From: Lachnospiraceae bacterium
GTDB taxonomy: Bacteria; Bacillota; Clostridia; Lachnospirales; Lachnospiraceae
NCBI GenBank assembly: GCA_024403615.1
Contig: JAKSRM010000001.1
Location: 62,001-126,000, forward strand
Direction: 5' to 3'
Length of the DNA: 64,000 nucleotides
Shown here: in pieces, positions 7,556-16,316 of the stretch
How the letters are laid out: each line of letters opens with the position of its first letter
How positions within the stretch are numbered: the stretch's first letter is position 1
Translations under genes and position numbers: made by a program
The notes under the pieces: model-generated
What the model saw: only the letters and a program-made list of their open reading frames with translations
Told to the model about the DNA's origin: nothing
Database searches by the model: none

Positions 7556-8059
7556 ATGATTCAAGCAATAGTTGCAGTAGACAAAAATTGGGCCATAGGA
7601 AAAGATGGCAAATTGCTGACCCAAATTCCGGACGATCAAAGATTTTTCCGGCAGACGACGACAAACCAGGTAGTTATTATGGGTAGGAAAACCTTGGAAA
7701 GCCTGCCTCAGGGCAAGCCCCTTCCAAATCGGGTAAATATTATTCTGACCAGAAATCCGTCCTATAAAAACAAAGACGTAACCGTGGTACATTCTGTTGA
7801 GGAAGCTTTGGCGGAAGCTAGTCAGTATAATGCAGATGTTTATATTGCCGGCGGTGCAGAAATCTACAACCAGATGCTGGATTATTGTGATGAGGCGTTG
7901 GTAACCTATATTGATTATTCTTACCAGGCTACGGAGCATTTCCCAAATCTGGATAAGAAGGCAGAATGGGTACTGGCGGCAGAATCGGAGGAGCAGACTC
8001 ATTTCGATATTGTTTATTACTTCCGGAAATACGTAAAAAGAAAAGATTTTAGAGAATAA
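7556..8059 (+). CDS. dfrA: dihydrofolate reductase
   Basis: 167 residues from ATG 7556, chosen because AGAGG at 7544-7548 is well placed and MIQAIVAVDKNWAIGKDG is the canonical DHFR beginning; the longer frame from 7499 has no such support. The enzyme reduces dihydrofolate to tetrahydrofolate with NADPH. Visible motifs are the W-A-I-G-x-x-G substrate loop, the VVIMGRKTLESLP cofactor helix (G-R-K-T), RVNIILTRN, and VYIAGGAEIYNQML with the G-G cofactor turn. It supplies the C1 carrier used in nucleotide synthesis and by the methyl branch of the acetyl-CoA pathway. The trpS gene follows after 49 bp and may be co-transcribed. Confidence 0.95.
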   Translation: MIQAIVAVDKNWAIGKDGKLLTQIPDDQRFFRQTTTNQVVIMGRKTLESLPQGKPLPNRVNIILTRNPSYKNKDVTVVHSVEEALAEASQYNADVYIAGGAEIYNQMLDYCDEALVTYIDYSYQATEHFPNLDKKAEWVLAAESEEQTHFDIVYYFRKYVKRKDFRE

Positions 8060-8108
8060 TTAATCAATTAACATAGAGAATAACGAATCATAGAAAAGGA
8101 GAAATGAA

Positions 8109-9113
8109 ATGATAAACGATAAAAAAGTTCTTTACAGTGCAATGCAGGCTACCGGTGTTTTACATATCGGCAATTACTTTGGAGCATTAAAAAACTGGGT
8201 AAATTTAAGTGATGAATTTGAGTGCTTTTATGCAGTAGCAGATCTTCATGCGTTAACCATCCGTAGAGATCCTGCAGAATTAAGAAGAAGCGCTAGAAAC
8301 GTACTTATGATGTATATTGCTGCAGGCTTAGACCCGGAAAAGAACTGTATCTATTATCAGTCCAGCGTTCCTGCTCATGCAGAATTAGCTTGGATCATGA
8401 ATTGCTTCACCTACATTGGCGAGCTGAACCGTATGACTCAGTTTAAAGATAAAAGTGCAAAACATGCAGATAACATTAACGCTGGCCTGTTAACTTATCC
8501 GGTACTGATGGCTTGTGACATTCTTCTGTATCAGGCAGACGTTGTTCCAGTAGGTATTGACCAGAAACAGCATCTGGAACTGACCAGAGATATTGCAGAA
8601 CGGTTTAATGGAATTTATGGCGATGTATTTACGATTCCGGAAGCTTACATCGGAAAAGCAGGAGCTAGAATTATGAGCTTGGCAGACCCTACAAAGAAGA
8701 TGAGCAAATCCGATGAAAACCAGAACAGCGTTGTTTACGTACTGGATGATAAAGACACAGTTATCCGCAAATTCAAGAGAGCTATTACAGATTCGGATTC
8801 TCAGATTATTTATTCCGAAGACAAGCCTGGAATTATGAACCTGATCGATATTTACTGCGCAGCTACCGGTAAAGCTCCAGCAGACGTTGAAAAAGAATTC
8901 GATGGAAAAGGTTATGGCGAATTTAAATTAGCAGTTGGTGAAACTGTTGCAGATGCTTTAGTACCTGTAAGAGAGCGTTATGCCCAGTTAGAAAAAGATA
9001 AAGCATATGTTGATGGAATCATCAAAGAAAATACAGAAAAGGCTAGCTATTTTGCAAACAAGACCTTAAGAAAGGTTCAGAAGAAAGTCGGACTTCCTGA
9101 GAGAATCAAATAA
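8109..9113 (+). CDS. trpS: tryptophanyl-tRNA synthetase
   Basis: 334 residues, the usual length. It is a class I synthetase: the HIGH-type motif is TGVLHIGNYFGAL (HIGN at 19-22) and the signature lysine loop is KMSKS at 197-201. Tryptophan-pocket segments are also recognisable, such as DILLYQADVVPVGIDQKQH. It charges tRNA-Trp in the cytosol. AAAGGAG at 8095-8101 supports the start. The topoisomerase pair follows 11 bp later, so an operon is likely. No T-box is visible upstream, unlike many Gram-positive trpS genes. Confidence 0.97.
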   Translation: MINDKKVLYSAMQATGVLHIGNYFGALKNWVNLSDEFECFYAVADLHALTIRRDPAELRRSARNVLMMYIAAGLDPEKNCIYYQSSVPAHAELAWIMNCFTYIGELNRMTQFKDKSAKHADNINAGLLTYPVLMACDILLYQADVVPVGIDQKQHLELTRDIAERFNGIYGDVFTIPEAYIGKAGARIMSLADPTKKMSKSDENQNSVVYVLDDKDTVIRKFKRAITDSDSQIIYSEDKPGIMNLIDIYCAATGKAPADVEKEFDGKGYGEFKLAVGETVADALVPVRERYAQLEKDKAYVDGIIKENTEKASYFANKTLRKVQKKVGLPERIK

Positions 9114-9124
9114 GAGGATATTTC

Positions 9125-11050
9125 ATGGCAAACAAAACAAGTACAAATTCATATAATGCGGACTCGATTACGATACTTGAAGGCCTGGAAGCCGTAAGAC
9201 GCAGACCGGGAATGTACATCGGCAGCGTCTCTACCAAAGGTTTAAACCACCTGGTTTACGAAATCGTGGACAACTCGGTAGATGAGCACTTGGCTGGATA
9301 CTGTAGTGAAATTACGGTTACCTTAAATGGAGACGGTTCGGTTACAGTTACCGATAACGGCCGAGGCATTCCTGTAGGAATTAACCAGAAAACCGGTCTT
9401 CCGGCAGCAGAAGTTGTATTCACCATGCTTCATGCTGGTGGTAAGTTTGGCGACGGAAACTATAAGATTTCTGGTGGTTTGCATGGTGTTGGTGCTTCCG
9501 TAGTAAACGCTTTAAGTACCTGGCTGGAGGTTTCCATCAAGAAAGAAGGAAAGGTTTATTTCCAACGCTTTGAAAGAGGTAAAAAGACCTGTGAATTAAC
9601 CGAAAAAGGAACTTGCAGAAAAAGCGATTCCGGAACGACGGTTACGTTCCTTCCGGATCCGGAAATCTTTGAAAAGACTTACTTCAAAGCGGATGCTATT
9701 AAGTCCAGACTTCATGAAACGGCTTATCTGAATCCGGAACTGTCTATTATTTTCAAAAATGATCGATTCAATGAAGCTGAGGAAATCATCTTCTCTGAGC
9801 CAAAAGGTATTGTGGCTTATGTAGAAGAATTAAATACCGGAAAAGAAGCGGTAACTCCTGTTGTTTACTTTAAGGGAAAAGAAGAAGGCATCGAAGTAGA
9901 AGCAGCTCTTCAGTTTACCAATGACTTCCAGGAGAATATTTTAGGCTTCTGTAACAATATTTATACCCAAGAAGGTGGAACTCATATTACTGGTTTCAAG
10001 GCCCGTTTTACCACCTTGATTAATAATTATGCCCGGGAACTGGGAATCCTGAAGGAAAAGGATGAAAACTTCACTGGCGCCGATGCCCGAAACGGAATGA
10101 CCGCTATTGTAGCGGTGAAACATCCAGACCCTAGATTTGAAGGACAGACCAAGACGAAATTAGATAATCCAGATGCCCAGAAGGTTACCAGTGATGTAAC
10201 GGGAACGGAACTGGAACGGTATTACGATAAGAATCTGGAAAATCTGAAAGCTACCATTGCCTGTGCGGAAAAGAGTGCAAAAATCCGTAAGGCAGAAGAA
10301 AAGACCAAGACCAACATGCTTTCCAAATCGAAATTTGTTATGGAAGGCAATGGAAAATTGGCTAACTGTGAAAGCCGAAATCCAGAAGAATGCGAAGTCT
10401 TCATCGTCGAAGGTGATTCTGCTGGTGGTAGTGCGAAAACCGCCCGAAACCGTAAGACTCAGGCGATCCTTCCTATCCGTGGAAAGATTTTGAATGTAGA
10501 AAAAGCCTCTATCGACAAAGTACTGGCCAATGCGGAAATCAAGACTATGATTCAGGCCTTTGGCTGTGGCTTCTCTGAGGGCTATGGAAACGATTTTGAT
10601 ATTAGTAAATTAAGATATAACAAGATTATCATTATGACCGATGCGGACGTAGATGGAGCACATATTGCGACCTTGCTGTTAACCTTCTTCTACCGTTTTA
10701 TGCCGGAATTAATTCAGGCTGGTCATGTGTATCTTGCAACGCCTCCTCTGTATAAGGCGATTCCGAAGAGAGGCGAAGAAGAGTACCTTTACGATGATCT
10801 GGCTCTGGAGAAATACCGGGCGAAACATAAAGGAGACTTTGTTCTTCAAAGATATAAAGGTCTGGGTGAAATGGACGCAGACCAGTTATGGGAAACTACA
10901 TTAGATCCGGAAAACCGTGTGCTGAAAAAAGTCGAAATCGATGATGCCAGACTGGCTTCGGAAGTTACGGAAATGCTCATGGGAAGCGATGTAGGCCCTA
11001 GAAAACAGTTCATCCATGATAATGCAAATCTGGCAGAACTGGATGTTTAA
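9125..11050 (+). CDS. type IIA topoisomerase subunit B (ParE/GyrB paralogue)
   Basis: 641 residues. The N-terminal GHKL ATPase shows EIVDNSVDEH, VTDNGRGIPVG and GGLHGVGASVVNALS. The transducer domain follows with QTKTKLDN. The TOPRIM domain has EGDSAGGSAK and MTDADVDGAHIATLLLTFFYR, which hold the Mg-binding acidic residues, and the C-terminus has LQRYKGLGEM. Together with the next gene it cleaves and passes DNA using ATP. Sequence alone does not separate gyrase B from topoisomerase IV ParE. The partner lacks the gyrase-specific box, which favours topo IV or a second paralogue. It lies between trpS and its partner with short gaps. Confidence 0.9.
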   Translation: MANKTSTNSYNADSITILEGLEAVRRRPGMYIGSVSTKGLNHLVYEIVDNSVDEHLAGYCSEITVTLNGDGSVTVTDNGRGIPVGINQKTGLPAAEVVFTMLHAGGKFGDGNYKISGGLHGVGASVVNALSTWLEVSIKKEGKVYFQRFERGKKTCELTEKGTCRKSDSGTTVTFLPDPEIFEKTYFKADAIKSRLHETAYLNPELSIIFKNDRFNEAEEIIFSEPKGIVAYVEELNTGKEAVTPVVYFKGKEEGIEVEAALQFTNDFQENILGFCNNIYTQEGGTHITGFKARFTTLINNYARELGILKEKDENFTGADARNGMTAIVAVKHPDPRFEGQTKTKLDNPDAQKVTSDVTGTELERYYDKNLENLKATIACAEKSAKIRKAEEKTKTNMLSKSKFVMEGNGKLANCESRNPEECEVFIVEGDSAGGSAKTARNRKTQAILPIRGKILNVEKASIDKVLANAEIKTMIQAFGCGFSEGYGNDFDISKLRYNKIIIMTDADVDGAHIATLLLTFFYRFMPELIQAGHVYLATPPLYKAIPKRGEEEYLYDDLALEKYRAKHKGDFVLQRYKGLGEMDADQLWETTLDPENRVLKKVEIDDARLASEVTEMLMGSDVGPRKQFIHDNANLAELDV

Positions 11051-11081
11051 AAGACGGAAAGTTTGACACAGGAGATATAAA

Positions 11082-13550
11082 ATGCCCGAAAAAATACTTA
11101 ATAGCGAATATTCTGACGTAATGCAGAAGTCCTATATCGATTATGCCATGAGCGTTATCTGTGCCCGTGCCGTTCCGGATGTAAGGGATGGTTTAAAACC
11201 GGTACAGAGAAGAGTTCTTTACGCCATGTCTCAGTTAGGACTGAAAGCTGATAAGCCTCATAGAAAATCTGCCCGTATTGTTGGTGATGCCATGGGTAAA
11301 TATCATCCACACGGCGATTCTTCTATTTATGAGACCTTAGTTGTAATGGAGCAGGACTTTAAGAAAGGCATGCCTTTAGTTGATGGCCATGGAAACTTTG
11401 GCTCTATTGAAGGCGACGGCGCCGCTGCTATGCGTTATACCGAGGCTCGACTTCAAAAGTTTACGCAGGATGTTTATCTGGCAGACTTAGATAAAGATGT
11501 TGTAGATTTTGTACCGAACTTTGATGAAACGGAGAAAGAACCGGCGGTTCTTCCGGTCCGCGTACCAAACATTCTGATCAACGGCTCAGAAGGTATTGCT
11601 GTTGGTATGACTACCAGCATCCCTACCCACAACCTGAATGAAGTTATAGACGCCATGATCGCTTATATGAAAAAGAATTCCATTACGACAGAAGAACTGA
11701 TGGAATATATGCCTGGCCCGGATTTCCCTACGGGAGGCCTGGTAATTAACAAATCCGAATTAAAGAATATCTATGAGACCGGTGTAGGCAAGATTAAGCT
11801 TCGTGGCAAAGTCGTATTAGAGCCTGCAAAGAGAAAAGCAGATAAAGACAAATTAGTTATTACAGAAATTCCTTACACCATGATTGGTGCTAATATCGGC
11901 AAGTTTATTTTAGATGTCTGCGATTTAGTAGAATCGAAGAAGACCACCGATATTGTAGATGTGTCCAACGAGTCTTCCAAAGAAGGAACCCGTATCGTTC
12001 TGGAACTGAAAAAAGGAGCAGATCCGGTAAAAATCGAGAACATGCTCTACAAAAAGACGAAACTGGAAGATACCTTTGGTGTAAACATGCTGGCTATCGT
12101 AGATGGGAAACCGGAAGTTTTAGGCTTAAAAGATATTATCCGTCATTGCGTAGATTTCCAGTACGAAATCAACACCAGAAAATTCAACACCCTTCTTGCA
12201 AAAGATAAAGAGCAGAAGGAAATCAAGGAAGGCCTGATTAAAGCCTGCGATATTATCGACCTGATTATTGAAATCATCCGTGGCTCCGAGAATGTTTCTC
12301 AGGCGAAAAATTGCCTGATTCATGGTGATGTGAAGAACGTTAAATTTAAGTCCGAAGCTTCCAAGAAAGAAGCTTCCAAGCTTGCGTTCACGGAAAAACA
12401 GGCTCAGGCGATTTTAGATTTAAGATTATCCAAATTAATCGGCCTGGAAATTCTTCAGTTAAAAGACGAGTATGAAAAACTGTTAAAGGAAATTGAAGAA
12501 TACGAAAAGATTTTAGATGACAAGAGCGCCATGCGCAAAGTTATCATTAAAGACTTAGAGAAAATCAAAAAAGAATACGGCTATGACCGCAAGACAGAAA
12601 TCCTTGACGGGGAAGCTGCCGTATTTGAAGAAGAAAAAATCAAAGAGCAGGAAGTGGTATTCCTTATGGACCGCTTTGGTTATTCGAAGATTATCGATGT
12701 GGCAGCTTACGAGAGAAACGTAGAAACCATTGATGCCGATAACAAATATGTGCTTCGTTGTATGAATACGGACCGAATCTGTATTTTTACAAATCAGGGC
12801 ATGGTACATCAGGTGAAGGTTGCCAAGGTTCCGTTAAAGAAACCAAAGGATAAAGGTCTGCCAATTGATAATATTAGTAATTATTCCAGCTCGAAAGAAG
12901 ACATTATCCAGATTTGTCCTCTGGCAGAACTGAAAATGAATATGATGCTGTTCACTACAAAGAAGGGCATGATGAAATTCGTAGATGCGGCCGAATTCGA
13001 AATGAGCAGAATGTCCGCAGCGGCTACGAAGCTGGCGGATGGTGATGAAGTCGTTAGTATCGATCTTTTTGATGCTTCGGATAAGAAAGTATACGATACC
13101 GGAGAGGCAGATCTTGACGAAGAACCAAACTTCTTCATTTCCGGTGGTTCCGACGATGGAATCAGTCAATACATCGATCCAGATGGGGACCAGTTAACCT
13201 TCCAATTCATCGATTATGACGATGGAAGCATATCAGAAGAATACCTTTTCGAAGAAGAGGAAAAGAAAGAAGAAAAATCAAAAGAACCGACATTCTCTAC
13301 AAACAAGATGGTAGTACTTCAGACCAAGGACGGCGTTTTCTTACGGTTTAAACTGAATGAAGTACCGGAAAAACATAAAGGCGCAGTTGGCGTAAGAGCA
13401 ATCAAATTGAATGCAGATGATGAAATCGATAAAGTATATATTGTAGGCTTTGGGGACAAGGCGACCATTGAGTATCACAACAAGCAAGTAGAACTGATGA
13501 AAATCAAATTATCCAAACGTGATACCAAGGGAACCAAAATCCGTACCTGA
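11082..13550 (+). CDS. type IIA topoisomerase subunit A (ParC-like, no GyrA box)
   Basis: 822 residues. The breakage-reunion domain carries the catalytic tyrosine Y119 in AAAMRYTEARL. The quinolone-determining loop is HPHGDSSIYE, with S80 and E84, the same numbering and residues as E. coli ParC, so no resistance change is apparent at these positions. A long coiled-coil arm follows (about 390-510), then a C-terminal propeller-like region. The gyrase hallmark QRRGGKG-type box is absent, so DNA wrapping and negative supercoiling are unlikely. An acidic, Asp/Glu-rich insertion of about 60 residues (about 675-735) interrupts the C-terminal domain. The subunit B gene lies 31 bp upstream. Decatenation is the expected role. 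Confidence 0.9.
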   Translation: MPEKILNSEYSDVMQKSYIDYAMSVICARAVPDVRDGLKPVQRRVLYAMSQLGLKADKPHRKSARIVGDAMGKYHPHGDSSIYETLVVMEQDFKKGMPLVDGHGNFGSIEGDGAAAMRYTEARLQKFTQDVYLADLDKDVVDFVPNFDETEKEPAVLPVRVPNILINGSEGIAVGMTTSIPTHNLNEVIDAMIAYMKKNSITTEELMEYMPGPDFPTGGLVINKSELKNIYETGVGKIKLRGKVVLEPAKRKADKDKLVITEIPYTMIGANIGKFILDVCDLVESKKTTDIVDVSNESSKEGTRIVLELKKGADPVKIENMLYKKTKLEDTFGVNMLAIVDGKPEVLGLKDIIRHCVDFQYEINTRKFNTLLAKDKEQKEIKEGLIKACDIIDLIIEIIRGSENVSQAKNCLIHGDVKNVKFKSEASKKEASKLAFTEKQAQAILDLRLSKLIGLEILQLKDEYEKLLKEIEEYEKILDDKSAMRKVIIKDLEKIKKEYGYDRKTEILDGEAAVFEEEKIKEQEVVFLMDRFGYSKIIDVAAYERNVETIDADNKYVLRCMNTDRICIFTNQGMVHQVKVAKVPLKKPKDKGLPIDNISNYSSSKEDIIQICPLAELKMNMMLFTTKKGMMKFVDAAEFEMSRMSAAATKLADGDEVVSIDLFDASDKKVYDTGEADLDEEPNFFISGGSDDGISQYIDPDGDQLTFQFIDYDDGSISEEYLFEEEEKKEEKSKEPTFSTNKMVVLQTKDGVFLRFKLNEVPEKHKGAVGVRAIKLNADDEIDKVYIVGFGDKATIEYHNKQVELMKIKLSKRDTKGTKIRT

Positions 13551-13618
13551 TGGTAGGTAGGTTAGGGAATTTGCTGAAAAAAAGTGGAAAAATCCTTGTA
13601 TTTACGGGAAAATACCAA

Positions 13619-13647
13619 TTGAAATAGCATGTCCATGAGTCTATGAT
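13619..13647 (+). promoter_or_regulatory. promoter of asd
   Basis: TTGAAA (13619-13624), a 17-nt spacer and TATGAT (13642-13647), about 43 bp before the asd start codon. Confidence 0.65.
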
Positions 13648-13690
13648 GTTACTTAAAAATATTGGCGAAAGCCGGAAAGAAGGAAACGAT

Positions 13691-14782
13691 ATGGATAAGA
13701 AGTTACGAGTTGGCGTTTTAGGTGCAACAGGAATGGTTGGCCAGAGATTTGTCACTCTTCTTGAGAACCATCCATGGTTCGAAGTAGTGTTACTGGCAGC
13801 AAGTGAGAGAAGCGCTGGGAAAACGTACGAAGAAGCTGTTGGCGCAAAATGGAAATTAGACACACCAATGCCGGAACGTCTTAAAACCATGATCGTTAAA
13901 AACTTAAACGACGTTGAAGAAAATGCAAAAGAAGTAGACTTCTGCTTCAGTGCTGTAGATATGGACAAAGAAGCTATCCGTGCTTTTGAGGATGCTTATG
14001 CAAAGACCGAAACTCCTGTAGTTTCTAATAACTCTGCCCACAGATGGACTCCGGACGTTCCTATGGTTATTCCGGAAATTAACCCAGAACACATCGAAGT
14101 CATTGAATTCCAGAGAAAACGTTTGGGAACAAAGAAAGGCTTCGTAGCTGTAAAACCGAACTGTTCCATCCAGAGCTATACTCCTGCATTAAACGCTCTG
14201 AAAGATTTCGGACCAAAGGAAGTTGCTGTATGTACTTACCAGGCTATTTCTGGTGCTGGAAAGACTTTCAAGGATTGGCCGGAAATGATTGAAAACGTTA
14301 TTCCATATATCGGCGGCGAAGAAGAGAAGAGTGAAAAAGAACCTCTCCGTGTATGGGGCAAGGTTGATAGAGAAAAAGGTGAAATCGTTCCTGCAGAAGG
14401 CCCGGTTATCACAGCTCAGTGCATCCGTGTTCCTGTATTAAATGGACATACGGCAGCAGTATTTGTAAAATTTGACAAGAAACCTTCTAAGGAAGAAATG
14501 ATTGAAAGATGGAGAGCTTACAAGGGCGTTCCTCAGGAATTAGAACTTCCAAGTGCTCCAAAGAATTTCATTCAGTACTTTGAAGAAGAAAATCGTCCAC
14601 AGCCGAAGCTGGACGTAGATTATGAAAATGGTATGGGCGTTTCCTTAAGCAGACTTCGTGACGATACGTTATTCGATTACAAGTTTGTAGGACTTTCCCA
14701 TAATACTGTTCGTGGCGCAGCAGGCGGAGCAATCCTCTTAGCAGAGCTTCTGACAGCAAAAGAATATATTACAGCAAAATAA
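13691..14782 (+). CDS. asd: aspartate-semialdehyde dehydrogenase, archaeal/fungal-type
   Basis: 363 residues from ATG 13691, with AAGGAAA at 13680-13686; an in-frame ATG at 13643 falls inside the promoter. The enzyme reduces aspartyl-4-phosphate to the semialdehyde with NADPH, feeding lysine/DAP, threonine and methionine synthesis. The Rossmann start is VLGATGMVGQRF. The catalytic cysteine is C158 in VKPNCSIQ and the acid-base histidine is H253 in VLNGHTAAV. The SNNSAHRW and PNCSIQ blocks place it in the archaeal/fungal-like branch rather than the common bacterial one, a sign of either clade inheritance or ancient transfer. gltX follows after 18 bp. Confidence 0.93.
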   Translation: MDKKLRVGVLGATGMVGQRFVTLLENHPWFEVVLLAASERSAGKTYEEAVGAKWKLDTPMPERLKTMIVKNLNDVEENAKEVDFCFSAVDMDKEAIRAFEDAYAKTETPVVSNNSAHRWTPDVPMVIPEINPEHIEVIEFQRKRLGTKKGFVAVKPNCSIQSYTPALNALKDFGPKEVAVCTYQAISGAGKTFKDWPEMIENVIPYIGGEEEKSEKEPLRVWGKVDREKGEIVPAEGPVITAQCIRVPVLNGHTAAVFVKFDKKPSKEEMIERWRAYKGVPQELELPSAPKNFIQYFEEENRPQPKLDVDYENGMGVSLSRLRDDTLFDYKFVGLSHNTVRGAAGGAILLAELLTAKEYITAK

Positions 14783-14800
14783 TTTAACGAGGTGACAACG

Positions 14801-16303
14801 ATGAAAATCCGAACAAGATATGCTCCAAGCCCAACCGGCAGAATGCATGTAGGTAATTTAAGAACAGCCCTTTATGAGTACCTGATCGCACGCCATGAAG
14901 ATGGTGAATTTATCTTAAGAATTGAAGATACCGACCAGGAACGTTTCTTTGAAGGCGCTCTGGAAATTATTTACCGTACCATGGAAGAAACCGGACTGGA
15001 TTACGACGAAGGACCGGACAAACCGGGCGATTGTGGACCGTATGTTCAGTCTGAGCGTGTAGAAGCCGGCATCTATATGGAATATGCAAAACAGCTGGTA
15101 GAAAAAGGCGAAGCATATTATTGTTTCTGTACAAAAGAACGTCTGGAATCTTTAAAACAGGAAGTAGCCGGAAAAGAAATCGTTGTTTACGATAAACATT
15201 GTCTCTATCTTTCCAAGGAAGAGGTAGAAGCAAATCTGGCTTCCGGAATGCCTTATGTAATCCGCCAGAATATCCCAAACGAAGGAACTACGACTTTTGT
15301 TGACGATATTTACGGAGCAATTACCGTAGAAAATTCCGAACTGGATGATATGATTTTGATTAAATCCGACGGATACCCTACCTACAACTTTGCAAACGTA
15401 GTAGATGATCATCTGATGGGAATTACTCATGTTGTAAGAGGTAATGAGTACCTTTCTTCTACACCGAAATATATCCGCCTGTATGATGCGTTTGGCTGGG
15501 AACCTCCAGTATTTGTTCATCTGCCATTAATTACCGATGAAGAGCATCATAAACTTTCTAAGAGAAGCGGTCACTCTTCTTTTGAAGATCTGGTAGAGCA
15601 GGGCTTCTTACCAGAAGCGATTGTTAACTTTATCGCTCTTTTAGGCTGGAGCCCAGAAGGCAACGAAGAATTATTCAATCTGCAGCAGTTAATCGAAGCT
15701 TTTGATTATAAGAGAGTTAATAAGAGCCCAGCTGTTTTCGATATGGTTAAACTTCGTTGGATGAACGGCGAATACATTAAGAATTTAGCCTTTGATGAAT
15801 ATAAGAAATATGCTGCTTCTTATGTAAAACAGATTTTTGCAAAAGAGGAAGATGGTCTTTGCATTAATGCAGATGGCGTAAAATTCTCTGAGGCTGCTTT
15901 AGATAAGATTATGGATCTGGTAAAAACCAGAATCGAAATCTTCCCGGATATTCCAGAAAAGATTGATTTCTTAAATCAGCTTCCGGAATATGATGTAGCA
16001 ATGTACACCCATAAAAAGATGAAAACGAATTCTGAGAACTCCTTAGAAGTACTGAAGGAAACCTTACCTCTTCTGGAAGCTCAGGAAGATTATTCTGTAG
16101 ACGCTTTGCATGATTTGATTTCCGATTATATTGCAAAGAAGGAAGTAAAGAATGGTCTTGTATTATGGCCATTAAGAACTGCAGTTTCCGGAAAACAGAG
16201 TACTCCGGGCGGAGCTTTCGAGATTATGGAAATTCTTGGAAAAGAAGAATCTCTCCGCAGAATCAAAGTGGGAATCGAAATGCTGGAAGCAGCAAATGCA
16301 TAA
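14801..16303 (+). CDS. gltX: glutamyl-tRNA synthetase
   Basis: 500 residues from ATG 14801. A GTG at 14792 is in frame, but it is part of the ACGAGGTGA ribosome binding site, so the ATG is preferred. It is a class Ic synthetase with HIGH-type [17 protein letters not shown] and the KMSKS-type KLSKRSG (in [13 protein letters not shown]). It attaches glutamate to tRNA-Glu and, in many Clostridia, also to tRNA-Gln before amidation; which applies here is not visible. It probably shares the asd promoter. Transcription is likely stopped by the hairpin at 16324-16361, inside the end of the convergent helicase gene. Confidence 0.95.
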   Translation: MKIRTRYAPSPTGRMHVGNLRTALYEYLIARHEDGEFILRIEDTDQERFFEGALEIIYRTMEETGLDYDEGPDKPGDCGPYVQSERVEAGIYMEYAKQLVEKGEAYYCFCTKERLESLKQEVAGKEIVVYDKHCLYLSKEEVEANLASGMPYVIRQNIPNEGTTTFVDDIYGAITVENSELDDMILIKSDGYPTYNFANVVDDHLMGITHVVRGNEYLSSTPKYIRLYDAFGWEPPVFVHLPLITDEEHHKLSKRSGHSSFEDLVEQGFLPEAIVNFIALLGWSPEGNEELFNLQQLIEAFDYKRVNKSPAVFDMVKLRWMNGEYIKNLAFDEYKKYAASYVKQIFAKEEDGLCINADGVKFSEAALDKIMDLVKTRIEIFPDIPEKIDFLNQLPEYDVAMYTHKKMKTNSENSLEVLKETLPLLEAQEDYSVDALHDLISDYIAKKEVKNGLVLWPLRTAVSGKQSTPGGAFEIMEILGKEESLRRIKVGIEMLEAANA

Positions 16304-16316
16304 TTCAATAAAATAA

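Noticed and set aside
7508..8002. 164-residue minus-strand frame opposite dfrA
   Set aside because: It mirrors the coding constraint of dfrA, has no ribosome binding site and no recognisable motifs.
11082..13550. housekeeping gyrase A subunit
   Set aside because: No QRRGGKG-type GyrA box was found, and S80/E84 spacing equals ParC, so gyrA was not assigned as symbol.
13504..13968. 154-residue minus-strand frame across the topoisomerase-asd junction
   Set aside because: It covers the well-supported asd promoter and start on the other strand and shows no family features.
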